Assembly: GCA_023382655.1 (NCBI GenBank)
Contig: JAHDWK010000002.1
Span: 248,001 to 312,000 of the forward strand
Reading direction: 5' to 3'
From: Anaerolineae bacterium
GTDB taxonomy: Bacteria > Chloroflexota > Anaerolineae > Promineifilales > Promineifilaceae
DNA length: 64,000 nucleotides
Every line of letters begins with the position of its first letter. The stretch's first letter is position 1. Shown here piece after piece: positions 30,949 through 39,664 of the stretch. The translations under genes and the position numbers were made by a program. Under the pieces are notes generated by a model. It worked only from the letters and a program-made list of their open reading frames with translations, did no database searches and had not been told where the DNA came from.

Positions 30949-31174
30949 GTTATTGCTCCTTTAGGTCAGCGTATATCCGCCTCAATATGTTCTGCCGCCA
31001 GTATAAGTGAAAGCACCGGCTTCTGGCGCACGAATTCTCCAGACAGCTTCCAACTGCAAAGAGAGTACTGCCAAATTGGCAGGGCAAGAATACCCACTTG
31101 ACCGGGGTTTGGGATGGGTCGGTTTTGGTTTGGCCGCTTCGGGCAAGTGCTGGCAAAGAACAAGGCTTGTGGCT

Positions 31175-31837
31175 CTATTTCCCCAACCCTGCCTGCCGGG
31201 CGCGGATAATGGCCTGGGCGCGGTCGGCCACTTGCAGCTTGCTGAAAATGCTGGTGATGTGGTTGCGCACGGTTTTGGGGCTGATGACCAGGATTTCGGC
31301 GATGTCGCTGTTGCTTTTGCCCTGAGCGATCAGCGCCAACACTTCCCGCTCGCGGTCGGTCAGGTCGGGGAACGTTTCGGCCGGGGCTGATTCGCCGGTC
31401 AGTGGCCCGTCGGTCTGGAAGAAGCGCAGCAGCCGTTGGGCAATGGCTGGGCCAAAGAGCGCCTGCCCTTCGGCAACGGCCGTGACCGTTTGCAACACCT
31501 CGGCCTTATCCGCCCCCTTCAAAATGTAGCCCCGCGCCCCGGCGCTCATGGCCGCAAAGAGCGAGTCATCATCTTCCAGCATGGTGAGCATGATGACCCT
31601 GATGTCCGGCCGGTCGGCCAGGATGCGGCGGGTGGCTTCGATGCCGTTCATATCCGGCATCTGGATGTCCATGAGGATGACGTCGGGCATAACGGCGGCA
31701 GCCTGGGCAATCGCTTCCGCGCCGGTAGCGGCTTCACCGGCCACGGCCGTTTCCGGAGCCGCATTCAACAGCGCCGCCAATCCCTCCCGAAACAACTTGT
31801 GGTCATCAACCACGAGAATGCGAATAGGATGACTCAT
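31175..31837 (-). CDS. NarL/FixJ-family response regulator
   Basis: The 220 residues start seven bases after GGAG. The receiver domain has VVDDHKLFREG, phospho-acceptor in VILMDIQMPDMNG, and the conserved lysine in GYILKGADK. The LuxR-type helix-turn-helix is LTDREREVLALIAQGKSNSD followed by SPKTVRNHITSIFSKL. It is the natural partner of the HisKA_3 kinase encoded 2.2 kb upstream at 34046-37279, separated by a glycosyltransferase and a GNAT. A 226-bp spacer on its 3' side (30949-31174) holds nothing I recognise. Confidence 0.93.
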   Translation of the reverse strand: MSHPIRILVVDDHKLFREGLAALLNAAPETAVAGEAATGAEAIAQAAAVMPDVILMDIQMPDMNGIEATRRILADRPDIRVIMLTMLEDDDSLFAAMSAGARGYILKGADKAEVLQTVTAVAEGQALFGPAIAQRLLRFFQTDGPLTGESAPAETFPDLTDREREVLALIAQGKSNSDIAEILVISPKTVRNHITSIFSKLQVADRAQAIIRARQAGLGK

Positions 31838-31849
31838 AGGTTAACTCCG

Positions 31850-31903
31850 ACGTGATGCGTGATGCGTGATTCTTCTGGTCACGCATCACGCATCACGCAA
31901 AAT
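31850..31903. repeat. Hairpin-forming GTGATGCGTGATGCG repeat block overlapping a stop codon
   Basis: CGTGATGCGTGATGCGTGAT is answered by TCACGCATCACGCATCACGC, a long perfect stem. It lies between the glycosyltransferase and the regulator genes, and the glycosyltransferase C terminus LRDA plus TGA is read from its minus strand. Confidence 0.85.
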
Positions 31904-33151
31904 CCGTTCAACAACAGTAACGGCACAATTCACGCCATCCTCTGTTCGCATCCGGTTTCCCAGATCGGCGGCGCGTTGGCGGATGAGGGGATTGGTCACG
32001 GCCGTTTCGATGGCAGCGGCTAACCGATCCGCCGACAGCTTTTTGTAGGGCACCGGGGCTGGCCCCACCCCCAGCGCCTCAATCCGCCGACCCCAATAAA
32101 ACTGGTCGAACAAAAAGGGCACGAGGATGGTGGGCACACCGGCCCAAAAGCCAAATCCGGTGGTGCCCGAACCGCCATGATGCACCACCGCCGCCGTTTG
32201 GGGGAACAACCAGCCGTATGGCGCATAATCCAGTTGGTAAACGGTATCGGGTAAATCGGCTTGCCCAATGCCCGCCCAGCCAGAATGCAGGATGGCCCGC
32301 TGCCCACTCTTCTGCACGGCCTCCAGCACCGTTTGCGTCACCTGCTGCGGATCACGCACGGGCATACTGCCGAAGCCGATAAAAACGGGCGGCGATCCAT
32401 CGGCCAAAAAGTGCAGCAGCGGTTCGGTCGGTATCCATTCCGGCTCTTGGGGCTGCCAGTAGCCGGTGAAATGAACATTGGCGCCCCAATCGGGCGGGCG
32501 GGGCACAATCTGTTCGCTAAACCCAAGCAGCGTGGGTAGTTGCCCCATCTGGCTAAAACGACCCCAGAATGGCTGTGGTGGCAGCCCCAATTCCGCTCTG
32601 CGCCAGCGGTTCACCGCCTGGCGAAAGCCAGACCAGACGATTTGCTCTGCCAACCGGTAGGTGAGGGGGGTGTAACCGGGCAAAAAGGCCAGCCCTGGCG
32701 GAAAGGCGAGCATAGGAAAGGCGCGGGTACGCAGCAGGGGCATGACGGCGGCGGTGATATGGGGAATGTGCAGCTTCTCGGCCAGATCCAGGCCAAACAG
32801 GCCGCCGGGTAGCTGGTTGATGATGGCGTCGGTTTGCCAGATGGATGGATGGGAAAGAGCCTGGGTGATGCCGGTGGTTAACTGCCAATAGGACGCTCGG
32901 AGCGCCTGCCACATTTGCCAGACGTTGTAACCGGATTCGGCCAGGGAGATGCCACTGCTGCCGGTGGTGATTTGCTCGGCGTTGCCGGGTACGGCCGTGA
33001 ATTCCAGGTTATGCCTGGCTGCCAGCGGCGCAAAACTCTCGAAGGTCACGACGCGCACGGTAAAACCGTGCTGCTGCAAGCCCGCGCCCAGCACAACGTA
33101 AGGCAGCACGTCCCCCCGCGAACCCAGGGCTAAGATGGTGAGGTGGGTCAT
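31886..33151 (-). CDS. Glycosyltransferase, GT1/MGT family
   Basis: The 421 residues open with LTILALGSRGDVLPYVVLGA, the N-terminal Rossmann signature of sterol/macrolide-type UDP-sugar transferases. The C-terminal sugar-nucleotide motif is VVHHGGSGTTGFGFWAGVPT followed by PFLFDQFYWGRRIEALGVGP. Acceptors in the family are lipids, sterols or macrolides. A close relative is at 41765-43021 and a more distant one at 53925-55061. The stop codon is within the repeat at 31850-31903. Confidence 0.9.
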   Translation of the reverse strand: MTHLTILALGSRGDVLPYVVLGAGLQQHGFTVRVVTFESFAPLAARHNLEFTAVPGNAEQITTGSSGISLAESGYNVWQMWQALRASYWQLTTGITQALSHPSIWQTDAIINQLPGGLFGLDLAEKLHIPHITAAVMPLLRTRAFPMLAFPPGLAFLPGYTPLTYRLAEQIVWSGFRQAVNRWRRAELGLPPQPFWGRFSQMGQLPTLLGFSEQIVPRPPDWGANVHFTGYWQPQEPEWIPTEPLLHFLADGSPPVFIGFGSMPVRDPQQVTQTVLEAVQKSGQRAILHSGWAGIGQADLPDTVYQLDYAPYGWLFPQTAAVVHHGGSGTTGFGFWAGVPTILVPFLFDQFYWGRRIEALGVGPAPVPYKKLSADRLAAAIETAVTNPLIRQRAADLGNRMRTEDGVNCAVTVVERILRDA

Positions 33152-33156
33152 TGGTT

Positions 33157-33663
33157 TTAGCCGATCTCCCTCTCATACAGAGCGGCCAGGTAATCCTGAT
33201 CAATGACCTCGCCCTGGTAGCTGAAACCTTGATCCTCGTAGTAACGGCGGAGACGGCCGTTGCCCGCCAAACAATCCAGTCGCAGAAATTGTCGCCCCTC
33301 TTGCTTCGTTTTCATCATTGCCCAGAACAAAATCAGGCCACCCAGATTTTGCCCGTGCATTTCGCTGCGCACGGATATCGAATGCACGTAACCGGCCAGA
33401 TTGTCATCGGGCCAGTAAGGATCAGCCCAGGTGAAACGCACAATGCCAAAACGGTTTTTGACGATGCCGATGGTGTACACTTCCTCTCGCTGAATGGCTT
33501 CAGCCATGCGCCGCTGCCAATGTTCGTTGGGCGGCGAGGGCCATTGATCAATCCCTTTCTGTTTCAGCCAGGCGGCGGCTTCGGCCAATATCTCCATCAC
33601 AAGGGGCAAATCCTCTGGCCGGGCGACCGTGAAGTCGAGGAGGGTAGCAGGTGTGATCTGCAT
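33157..33663 (-). CDS. GNAT-family N-acetyltransferase
   Basis: The 168 residues include FTVARPEDLPLVMEILAEAA at the start (standard GNAT beginning), VHSISVRSEMHGQNLGGLIL as the acetyl-CoA pyrophosphate loop, and LRLDCLAGNGRLRRYYEDQG with the asparagine typical of motif B. The LDCLAGNxRLRxYYExxGF form recurs in a subfamily of unknown acceptor. It ends five bases before the glycosyltransferase start. Confidence 0.88.
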   Translation of the reverse strand: MQITPATLLDFTVARPEDLPLVMEILAEAAAWLKQKGIDQWPSPPNEHWQRRMAEAIQREEVYTIGIVKNRFGIVRFTWADPYWPDDNLAGYVHSISVRSEMHGQNLGGLILFWAMMKTKQEGRQFLRLDCLAGNGRLRRYYEDQGFSYQGEVIDQDYLAALYEREIG

Positions 33664-33753
33664 GTGCTTTCTGTTTTACTTTGGGGGACAGTAAGGATGA
33701 CGGCCGTGACAATCAACCTTTGACCTGTGCCTTAAATCTTTTACAATAACCGT

Positions 33754-33972
33754 ATGAAAACATTAACTACTGTTCCTGCCCATTATGACGGCAAAGAAAT
33801 CAAACTGGATGTACCTTTCTTGTTAGAGCCAAACACCCGCTTGCTGATTACCATCCTTGAACGGTCTGAAGATACGCATCAACTGCTGGTTCAGGCCGCC
33901 ATGGCTAATTCTGAAATAGCATTTGCTCGCGTGTGGGATAACGAAGATGATGCCGTCTACGACGATCTATAA
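33754..33972 (+). CDS. Small antitoxin-like protein (AF2212/DUF104-like)
   Basis: The 72 residues start MKTLTTVPAHYDGKEIKLDV, then PNTRLLITILE, a short beta-hairpin like that of AF2212-type antitoxins, followed by an acidic helix ending DNEDDAVYDDL. Its end overlaps the start of a PemK/MazF-like frame, the usual arrangement of such pairs. Only part of the toxin remains, so the antitoxin is probably an orphan. Confidence 0.6.
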   Translation: MKTLTTVPAHYDGKEIKLDVPFLLEPNTRLLITILERSEDTHQLLVQAAMANSEIAFARVWDNEDDAVYDDL

Positions 33973-34027
33973 ACAGGGAGATATTCTGCTTGTTCCCTTT
34001 CCTTGTTTGCCCAAATCCTCGATCTGA
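33950..34027 (+). pseudogene. Truncated PemK/MazF-type toxin remnant
   Basis: From an ATG inside the antitoxin gene, 25 residues read MPSTTIYKQGDILLVPFPCL then PKSSI and a TGA. YxxGDIxLVPFP is the N-terminal signature of PemK/MazF RNases, which normally run to about 110 residues. The kinase gene end follows within 20 bases, so the rest of the toxin is absent and the catalytic arginine/threonine region is lost. Confidence 0.65.
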
Positions 34028-34045
34028 AATTGTAGACGGCCCCCT

Positions 34046-37000
34046 TCACCCACTGAGTGAAATTGGTACAACGGCTGTTACCTTTACGCCCGCTCCGTTT
34101 CCAGATTCTACTGTCAACCTGCCCCCCAACTCTTCTGCCCGTTCGTGCATTGAGTGGAGACCGACCCCGTAACGGCCGTTTGCCTCCAGCCCACGACCAT
34201 CATCAGCCACAGTAAGCGTGAGGCGTGTGTCTTCTGCTTGCAGGTGAACGGTGCAAGTTTGCGCTCCGGCGTGCCGGGCGGCGTTGGTCATCGCTTCCAG
34301 GGCGATGCGGTAGGCGGCCACTTCCACGGCCGCGGAGAGCAGCGGCAGCGGCTCTGGCGTGGCGGTAATCTGGATGTGCAGATGTGGTGGTTTGTTAATC
34401 TGGGTGGTGTGGGCTTGCAGCGCACCGACCAACCCTAATTCATCCAGCGTTGGCGGTCGCAGTTCATATACCAGCCGTCGAATCTCCGTTACCGTTTCCT
34501 GGTTTTGTGCTTTCAGGCCGCGCAGCAGCCGGGCTGCTTCCTGGGGATTGCTTTCGAGCAGGTCTAAAATGGCGTCAATGGCAAAAGTCTGGCTGGCCAG
34601 GGTAGGGCCTAGCTCATCGTGCAGGTCGCGGCGGATGCGGCGGCGTTCCTCTTCGCGGGCCAGCACCAGCTTTTCACGGGAATGTTGCAAGGCGGTGGTG
34701 AGGCGCACGGCGTAAGCAGCTGCGCCAGTCTGCCCGGCAATGTCGGTTAAAAGTTGACATTCCCGGCCCGTAAACTGCTCCTGGGCGGAGCGCGGGGCGA
34801 CGATGAGCCAACCGACTAACTCTCCCTGGTGTAGCAGCGGCCACTCTTCGCTGCCGGTGGCTGACTGGCCGCTCATAGCCACGGTTTGCCGCCCACCATC
34901 GGGGGTGGTTAGCTGGATGGCCGCGTAGGGCAGTTTGAGCGTCTGGCAGATGGTGGTGGTGATGGCGGGCAGGGTTTGGCCGGGCACGGCCGTTTCCCCC
35001 AACTGCCTTCCCAACTGCGACAACACCTTGTAGGGGTCGTCCCGCTCGCCAAACATAAAGCGGTTGACGCCGCGCTGCAACCGTTCACGCAGCGGCTGAA
35101 ACAAAACGGCAATGAAGCCGGTGGCTAACAAGGCAATGCCAAAGTTGCCGCGCGCGTGTAGGATGGCGCTCAGACCACCCACGACCAGCGTGTAAATGAC
35201 GACAATGCTCAGGGTCAGACCGCCATATACCAGGGTGCGGTTGATGAGGATGTCAATATCCCACAACCGGTATTGCAATATAGCCAGCCCCAGAGAAACG
35301 GGGAACAAGGCAGCCAGGAAAATCATCAGCGTTCCACCGAAAAGATTCCAGGTAAGGCGTGGAAGGCCGGGTGACAGGGGAAAGAATTCCATCAAAAGAA
35401 ACCACAACAGCACACCCAGCATCAGGGACGTGACGCCAATGACCACCCATTTGGTCTGCTGTTTTTGCGCCTGATTGGAATAGGTGCGGTAACGGATAAT
35501 CTGCGCCGCCGCGCCGAGCAGCATGAAGAGCAAAAAGGCCATGGCGTTGATTGTGTCGGGCAGGTTGCCATCCAGCCCTGGCGAGAGGATGAGGTTGATG
35601 ACACCAAAGGGCAGGATGACAAAGAGGAGCAAGTAGGCACTGTAACGGGTCCAACGGTTGATGAAACGGCCGTTAGGGAACAAGAGCAGCAGCAAGAGCA
35701 AGGCCGTCGCGCCGATTTCGCTGACTACATCGCCCAAGAAGGCTACCCATACTGATTGCTGTGTCCAGGCCCAAAGAATGTTGCCCAGGGAGACGCCTAG
35801 ATAAACAAGCCCCAGGCAGGTTAACATCCCGATCCAGCGATGGGTACAGTTGCGGAAGATGACAACCCATAAGACAATCACCGGCACAATCAAGATCAAT
35901 TCGACGGCCGTGTGAAAAATGGCATAGGCAGACGCCGAGATGCCCCATTCCTGCAAGATGGCAAAATCAGCCGGAACGAGAACGATCGCCGGGCAAACAG
36001 GCTCCAGGCACACGGTTCGCAGTTGCAACAGCCGGGCGGGAATTGCGCCCAGCAGCAGGGCCATTGCGCCCAGGGCAAAAATCAGGAGGAAGAAACGAAC
36101 GGCCGATTGCCATTGCGCCGGGATGAGATCCAACGGTTGATCATCAATGGGCAGGGGATGGGTAACGGCCGTGGGCGTGACTGGCGGTAGGGGTATGAGA
36201 CGGTTGACATAGGTTTGCAATTGGTTCTGTGCGGGTTTGAGCAGGATGGCGGTTACGGCCGTTGCCAGCACCACACCGATCAGCTGCCACTGCTGCCCCG
36301 CCGCCAACAACCCTAACCCGCCGACCATGAGCAGGTAAACGGCCGTGACCCCCGCCGTCAACCCCCCATACACCAGCGTCCGGTTGAGAATAATGTCAAT
36401 CTGCCAGAGACGGTAGCGGAGGATGGCAAAGGCGAAGGTAATTGGTAGCAGCAATGCCGCCAACAAATAGATGACCCCCAGTGTGAGCGCGGCCAACGTG
36501 TTAACGGCCGGATCATCGCGCAAACCGGGAAAGCCTGTTAGCAAAATAGCGCTGAACAGGCTGAAGGCGACGGTCATGGTGAAACCGAAGATGACCCATT
36601 TGGTTTGCTGCCGTTCAATGGCCGTTGACACTCGCTTATAACGATAGATTTGCGCCGCCACAATGGGCACAAACCAGGCTACACTAAACAGCACCCATAA
36701 AGCATCTTCCCGTGATTCTGTGTTGGGCAGAACGGCCGTATCTGCCAGGATGCCGGGCCAAAAGATGTTGACGATAATGGCATTGCCTATCCAGCCGATG
36801 AGTACAAAACGCAACCAACGAGGGACAAAACGGCCGTTGGGGAACAAACTGAACACCGTCAGCAACCCCGTCAGGCAAAGCCATCGTGCCAAAACAAGCG
36901 GCATCTGCCAGTTGGGACTGGCCTGAATAAGACCATCTACCAGAGGCGGCAGAAAACCAAAGAGGAGCAGGGTTACGGCCGTTAACAACGCAAACCAATC

Positions 37001-37279
37001 ATCACTTTTACGCCAGGCAATCACCACACCCACTGCCCATGACCCGCCCACTAACAACAGTTCAAAAAAAGTAAAGTAGATAGCGAAGAAACGCAGCGAC
37101 AACCCTATCTCGGCTAAGGGAGCACCATAGCCGTAAGCATCATCAAGGAACATTTGGTAGCGTAGGGGCACGGCCATTGCCAGCAGCCCAAACGTCATCA
37201 CGGCCACAACCAACCAGACAGCACGGAGAACGGCCGTTTTGCCAATCGTCATCTTCCGGGCAGCTTCTACCAGATTCAT
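34046..37279 (-). CDS. Membrane histidine kinase with duplicated sensor module
   Basis: The 1077 residues contain two homologous membrane modules. Each has about seven hydrophobic helices and ends LWQIDIILNRTLVYGGLT in the first and LWDIDILINRTLVYGGLT in the second, followed by two more helices and a QTYVNRLI or QRGVNRFMFGERDDP exit segment. A GAF-like domain follows (about 735-860), then HisKA_3 with RRRIRRDLHDELGPTLASQT (phospho-acceptor H) and an HATPase with EAMTNAARHAGAQT and VADDGRGL. It should phosphorylate the LuxR regulator at 31175-31837. Its start overlaps the upstream P-loop gene stop in ATGA. Confidence 0.9.
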   Translation of the reverse strand: MNLVEAARKMTIGKTAVLRAVWLVVAVMTFGLLAMAVPLRYQMFLDDAYGYGAPLAEIGLSLRFFAIYFTFFELLLVGGSWAVGVVIAWRKSDDWFALLTAVTLLLFGFLPPLVDGLIQASPNWQMPLVLARWLCLTGLLTVFSLFPNGRFVPRWLRFVLIGWIGNAIIVNIFWPGILADTAVLPNTESREDALWVLFSVAWFVPIVAAQIYRYKRVSTAIERQQTKWVIFGFTMTVAFSLFSAILLTGFPGLRDDPAVNTLAALTLGVIYLLAALLLPITFAFAILRYRLWQIDIILNRTLVYGGLTAGVTAVYLLMVGGLGLLAAGQQWQLIGVVLATAVTAILLKPAQNQLQTYVNRLIPLPPVTPTAVTHPLPIDDQPLDLIPAQWQSAVRFFLLIFALGAMALLLGAIPARLLQLRTVCLEPVCPAIVLVPADFAILQEWGISASAYAIFHTAVELILIVPVIVLWVVIFRNCTHRWIGMLTCLGLVYLGVSLGNILWAWTQQSVWVAFLGDVVSEIGATALLLLLLLFPNGRFINRWTRYSAYLLLFVILPFGVINLILSPGLDGNLPDTINAMAFLLFMLLGAAAQIIRYRTYSNQAQKQQTKWVVIGVTSLMLGVLLWFLLMEFFPLSPGLPRLTWNLFGGTLMIFLAALFPVSLGLAILQYRLWDIDILINRTLVYGGLTLSIVVIYTLVVGGLSAILHARGNFGIALLATGFIAVLFQPLRERLQRGVNRFMFGERDDPYKVLSQLGRQLGETAVPGQTLPAITTTICQTLKLPYAAIQLTTPDGGRQTVAMSGQSATGSEEWPLLHQGELVGWLIVAPRSAQEQFTGRECQLLTDIAGQTGAAAYAVRLTTALQHSREKLVLAREEERRRIRRDLHDELGPTLASQTFAIDAILDLLESNPQEAARLLRGLKAQNQETVTEIRRLVYELRPPTLDELGLVGALQAHTTQINKPPHLHIQITATPEPLPLLSAAVEVAAYRIALEAMTNAARHAGAQTCTVHLQAEDTRLTLTVADDGRGLEANGRYGVGLHSMHERAEELGGRLTVESGNGAGVKVTAVVPISLSG

Positions 37280-37860
37280 CTGTTTGTTTTTACCTGATCG
37301 TCTATTTTGGTGAGCATAATGATTTCAGCGCAAGTTTCCGCAGGCGATTTGCCCTCAGTGTACACTTCGTACTTAGCCAACAATTGATTTTGCCGGTGTT
37401 TTACAAAAAATATACTCCAGTCGAAACCTTGTGCATTAGTACCAATAAGGTGACTGCTGCGCTGTTGTAGAACCTGGATTGATTGCTCTGGATCTGGGGA
37501 GGGCAGCAGGCGCACAACATTCATAAAGGGGGATAAGGCTCGTTTGATTTGCTCGCACAGCAGATCGTTTTCAAACATAATTGGCCCCGCCCCAAAATCA
37601 AATACGCAGCCCGTGTGGTCGGCCAATACTCTTTCGATGGCGTGGCTGTTGAACAGACTCCAATAAGCGACCACCGTTAAAAAACCACCTTTTTGGCGTA
37701 ACTTTTGCGCCAAAGCCTCGTCAAACCCAATTTGGCGGTAATAATCCCACCGCAATTTATCCAGCGATACCTGTGGCAGACCCAATTCTTCCGCCAGCAG
37801 CTTGCCAATCGTACTTTTGCCCGCAAATGGCGGGCCTATCAGGATAATCTCAGAACGCAT
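37276..37860 (-). CDS. Shikimate-kinase-like P-loop kinase
   Basis: ATG 37860 lies six bases after AGGGA, giving 194 residues (MRSEIILIGPPFAGKSTIGK). Walker A GPPFAGKST and the following LLAEELGLPQVSLDKLRWDY show homology to the protein at 7745-8317 (VGRLLAEKLALPFCSVDAVR). The later LLPSPDPEQSIQVLQQRS also matches. Substrate unknown. Its stop overlaps the kinase start by four bases, so the two are translationally coupled. Confidence 0.7.
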   Translation of the reverse strand: MRSEIILIGPPFAGKSTIGKLLAEELGLPQVSLDKLRWDYYRQIGFDEALAQKLRQKGGFLTVVAYWSLFNSHAIERVLADHTGCVFDFGAGPIMFENDLLCEQIKRALSPFMNVVRLLPSPDPEQSIQVLQQRSSHLIGTNAQGFDWSIFFVKHRQNQLLAKYEVYTEGKSPAETCAEIIMLTKIDDQVKTNR

Positions 37861-37888
37861 CATTTTCCCTGCGCGATTTTGGGGATGG

Positions 37889-38974
37889 TTAAGCCCACAG
37901 CTCAGCGCAGTGCAAATCATCGCAGGCGGTGAGCGCTTTTTGCAGCATGGGCAGCCAGACCCATTGGGTATCTTCATTATATTGGCCGCGGCAATACTCC
38001 ACGGCTATATAAACGCCCATCGCCACGCAGAGGCGGTAATCGTCCCATAACTGTTCCCAGGTGTAGCCCTGTACGCCGCGACTGATGAGCGTTTGGTGGT
38101 AGTGGCGCAGGATCGGCCGTTCCCATTGGCGGCGAGCATCCGTATCGCCATGGAAGACGATAGCGTAGGCCAGGTCGTAAGCGCCCAGCCAGGTGGTCAG
38201 GCTCCAGTCGAAGGGTTGGCGGTCAATGAGGTACAACGGCCGTTCCCCCTCCCGCGGCGCCATAATGTTGTAACATCCGGCGTCGCCGTGAAAGAGGGTG
38301 AAGCCGTTGCTATCCTGGGTGCGGTTGATCATCGCCTGGGGATGGCGGGCAAACAGGTCACGAATGGCGGCAGGCCAGTGGGGTTGCAGTTCGCCGGCAA
38401 CCCGCCTGACGATATGCTCAACGCCCGGCTCGGCAATTGCCACCCAGCGGCGGATATGGTCGGCATCGTGCATCGGGGCGTTGGCCTCGGCCAGCCGCTC
38501 TGCGCCCCACCAACGGCCGTGCAGAATGGCGAACGCTTCGGCCAGGGCCAGACCAAATTCCAGGGTAGGCGGTTTGTCGCAGGCAATGGTATGCGTCGCG
38601 GAAACATCTTCCAGCAGCAAATGGTAACGATGAGTGGCGGCGGAGTAACGGCCGTCGTAACAACGCAGCAGCGGCGCATCCGGCACGTTCACATAATCGC
38701 GCAGGTAATAATCCACTTCGGACGAGCCAAAAAATTCACCGTCGCCTGTGTCGGCGTCCACCATTTTGAGGAAGAGGCGGGACGGCCGTTCGCCCTGCGC
38801 GTCTGGGCTGTATTCGAGACTCAACGAGCCGCTGGTAGACCAGTTGCCCCGGCCGTCGGCCACGTCAAACCCGACTACCATGCCGTGTGTTAAAGCGCCG
38901 TTTTGGGTGAGTACGGCCGTGAGCCATTCATTCGTCACTTGTTCCAGAGAGGTAATTACATTTTCATTCATCAT
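37889..38974 (-). CDS. Aminoglycoside phosphotransferase/EcKinase-like protein
   Basis: The 361 residues carry FTLFHGDAGCYNIMAP, the catalytic HGD..N loop, and LYLIDRQPFDWSLTTWLGAY, the metal-binding D(W) loop of the APH/choline-kinase fold. HRYHLLLEDVSA is the hinge strand. Small alcohols or amino alcohols are the usual substrates. Its start overlaps the GNAT stop in ATGA, so the pair is coupled. Confidence 0.85.
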   Translation of the reverse strand: MMNENVITSLEQVTNEWLTAVLTQNGALTHGMVVGFDVADGRGNWSTSGSLSLEYSPDAQGERPSRLFLKMVDADTGDGEFFGSSEVDYYLRDYVNVPDAPLLRCYDGRYSAATHRYHLLLEDVSATHTIACDKPPTLEFGLALAEAFAILHGRWWGAERLAEANAPMHDADHIRRWVAIAEPGVEHIVRRVAGELQPHWPAAIRDLFARHPQAMINRTQDSNGFTLFHGDAGCYNIMAPREGERPLYLIDRQPFDWSLTTWLGAYDLAYAIVFHGDTDARRQWERPILRHYHQTLISRGVQGYTWEQLWDDYRLCVAMGVYIAVEYCRGQYNEDTQWVWLPMLQKALTACDDLHCAELWA

Positions 38975-39462
38975 TCGCGGTTATCCAAAGAGAATACGGG
39001 GCCTTGCCACTCATCATCGTTAAGTGCTGTCTCCTGGAAGATCCCCTGTCTATAGGTACCAAGCGTCTTGCGCCAGAATTGCTGCGCCGGCTTATTCTCC
39101 TCGATTACAGCCATCTCCCACCGGGCGGGTAGCTTGTTGAAAAGTTCATGGGCGATCTGTCTGCCCACACCGCGACGTCGGTACTTGCGCATCACAAAGA
39201 ATTCGGTGACGGCCCGCTCGCTATCGGCGAGTTTTACGTCGTTATCAACCAGGACAAAACCAGCCAGTTTGCCATCTACCGTAACCACATAGGCCGCGTG
39301 CGTCGGTTCAAACCAAAAGTAATCGAGATCGCCGTAGGCAAAAAATCCATGTTCATCCAGATCCGCATCGTCAAATTCCGAGAAATCATAGAGATACAGC
39401 TCCATCATGCGCCGGATTAAGTTACGGTCGGATCGTGATGGTGGCCGCAGTTCGATATTCAT
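38971..39462 (-). CDS. GNAT-family N-acetyltransferase
   Basis: The 163 residues include LAGFVLVDNDVKLADSERAV, then EFFVMRKYRRRGVGRQIAHE (the R-x-x-G-x-G/A loop) and WEMAVIEENKPAQQFWRKTL, typical of predicted acetyltransferases of COG5628 type. Followed by the APH-like gene with an ATGA overlap. The 200-bp spacer upstream (39463-39664) shows no gene. Confidence 0.88.
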   Translation of the reverse strand: MNIELRPPSRSDRNLIRRMMELYLYDFSEFDDADLDEHGFFAYGDLDYFWFEPTHAAYVVTVDGKLAGFVLVDNDVKLADSERAVTEFFVMRKYRRRGVGRQIAHELFNKLPARWEMAVIEENKPAQQFWRKTLGTYRQGIFQETALNDDEWQGPVFSLDNRE

Positions 39463-39664
39463 GTGCGTCTCCTTCCACCTGTTTTGCGAGAGTTTCTACC
39501 AGGTTGTGAATAACTATTGCTCAATTTGTGCTATGTCGGGTTCTTCTCTGCCTATTGTAGCAGCGATTTCCGCATGAAGAAGCGCTTGTGTTCATCTGGG
39601 GAGGCTTCAAGTGTACCGAAAACTTCCTAGCCTCACTGTTATCCCTCCTTGTTTTTTATAGCGG

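Noticed and set aside
30949-31174. Possible small gene between the nucleotidyltransferase and response regulator
   Set aside because: Short frames exist on both strands, but none has a ribosome binding site and plausible composition.
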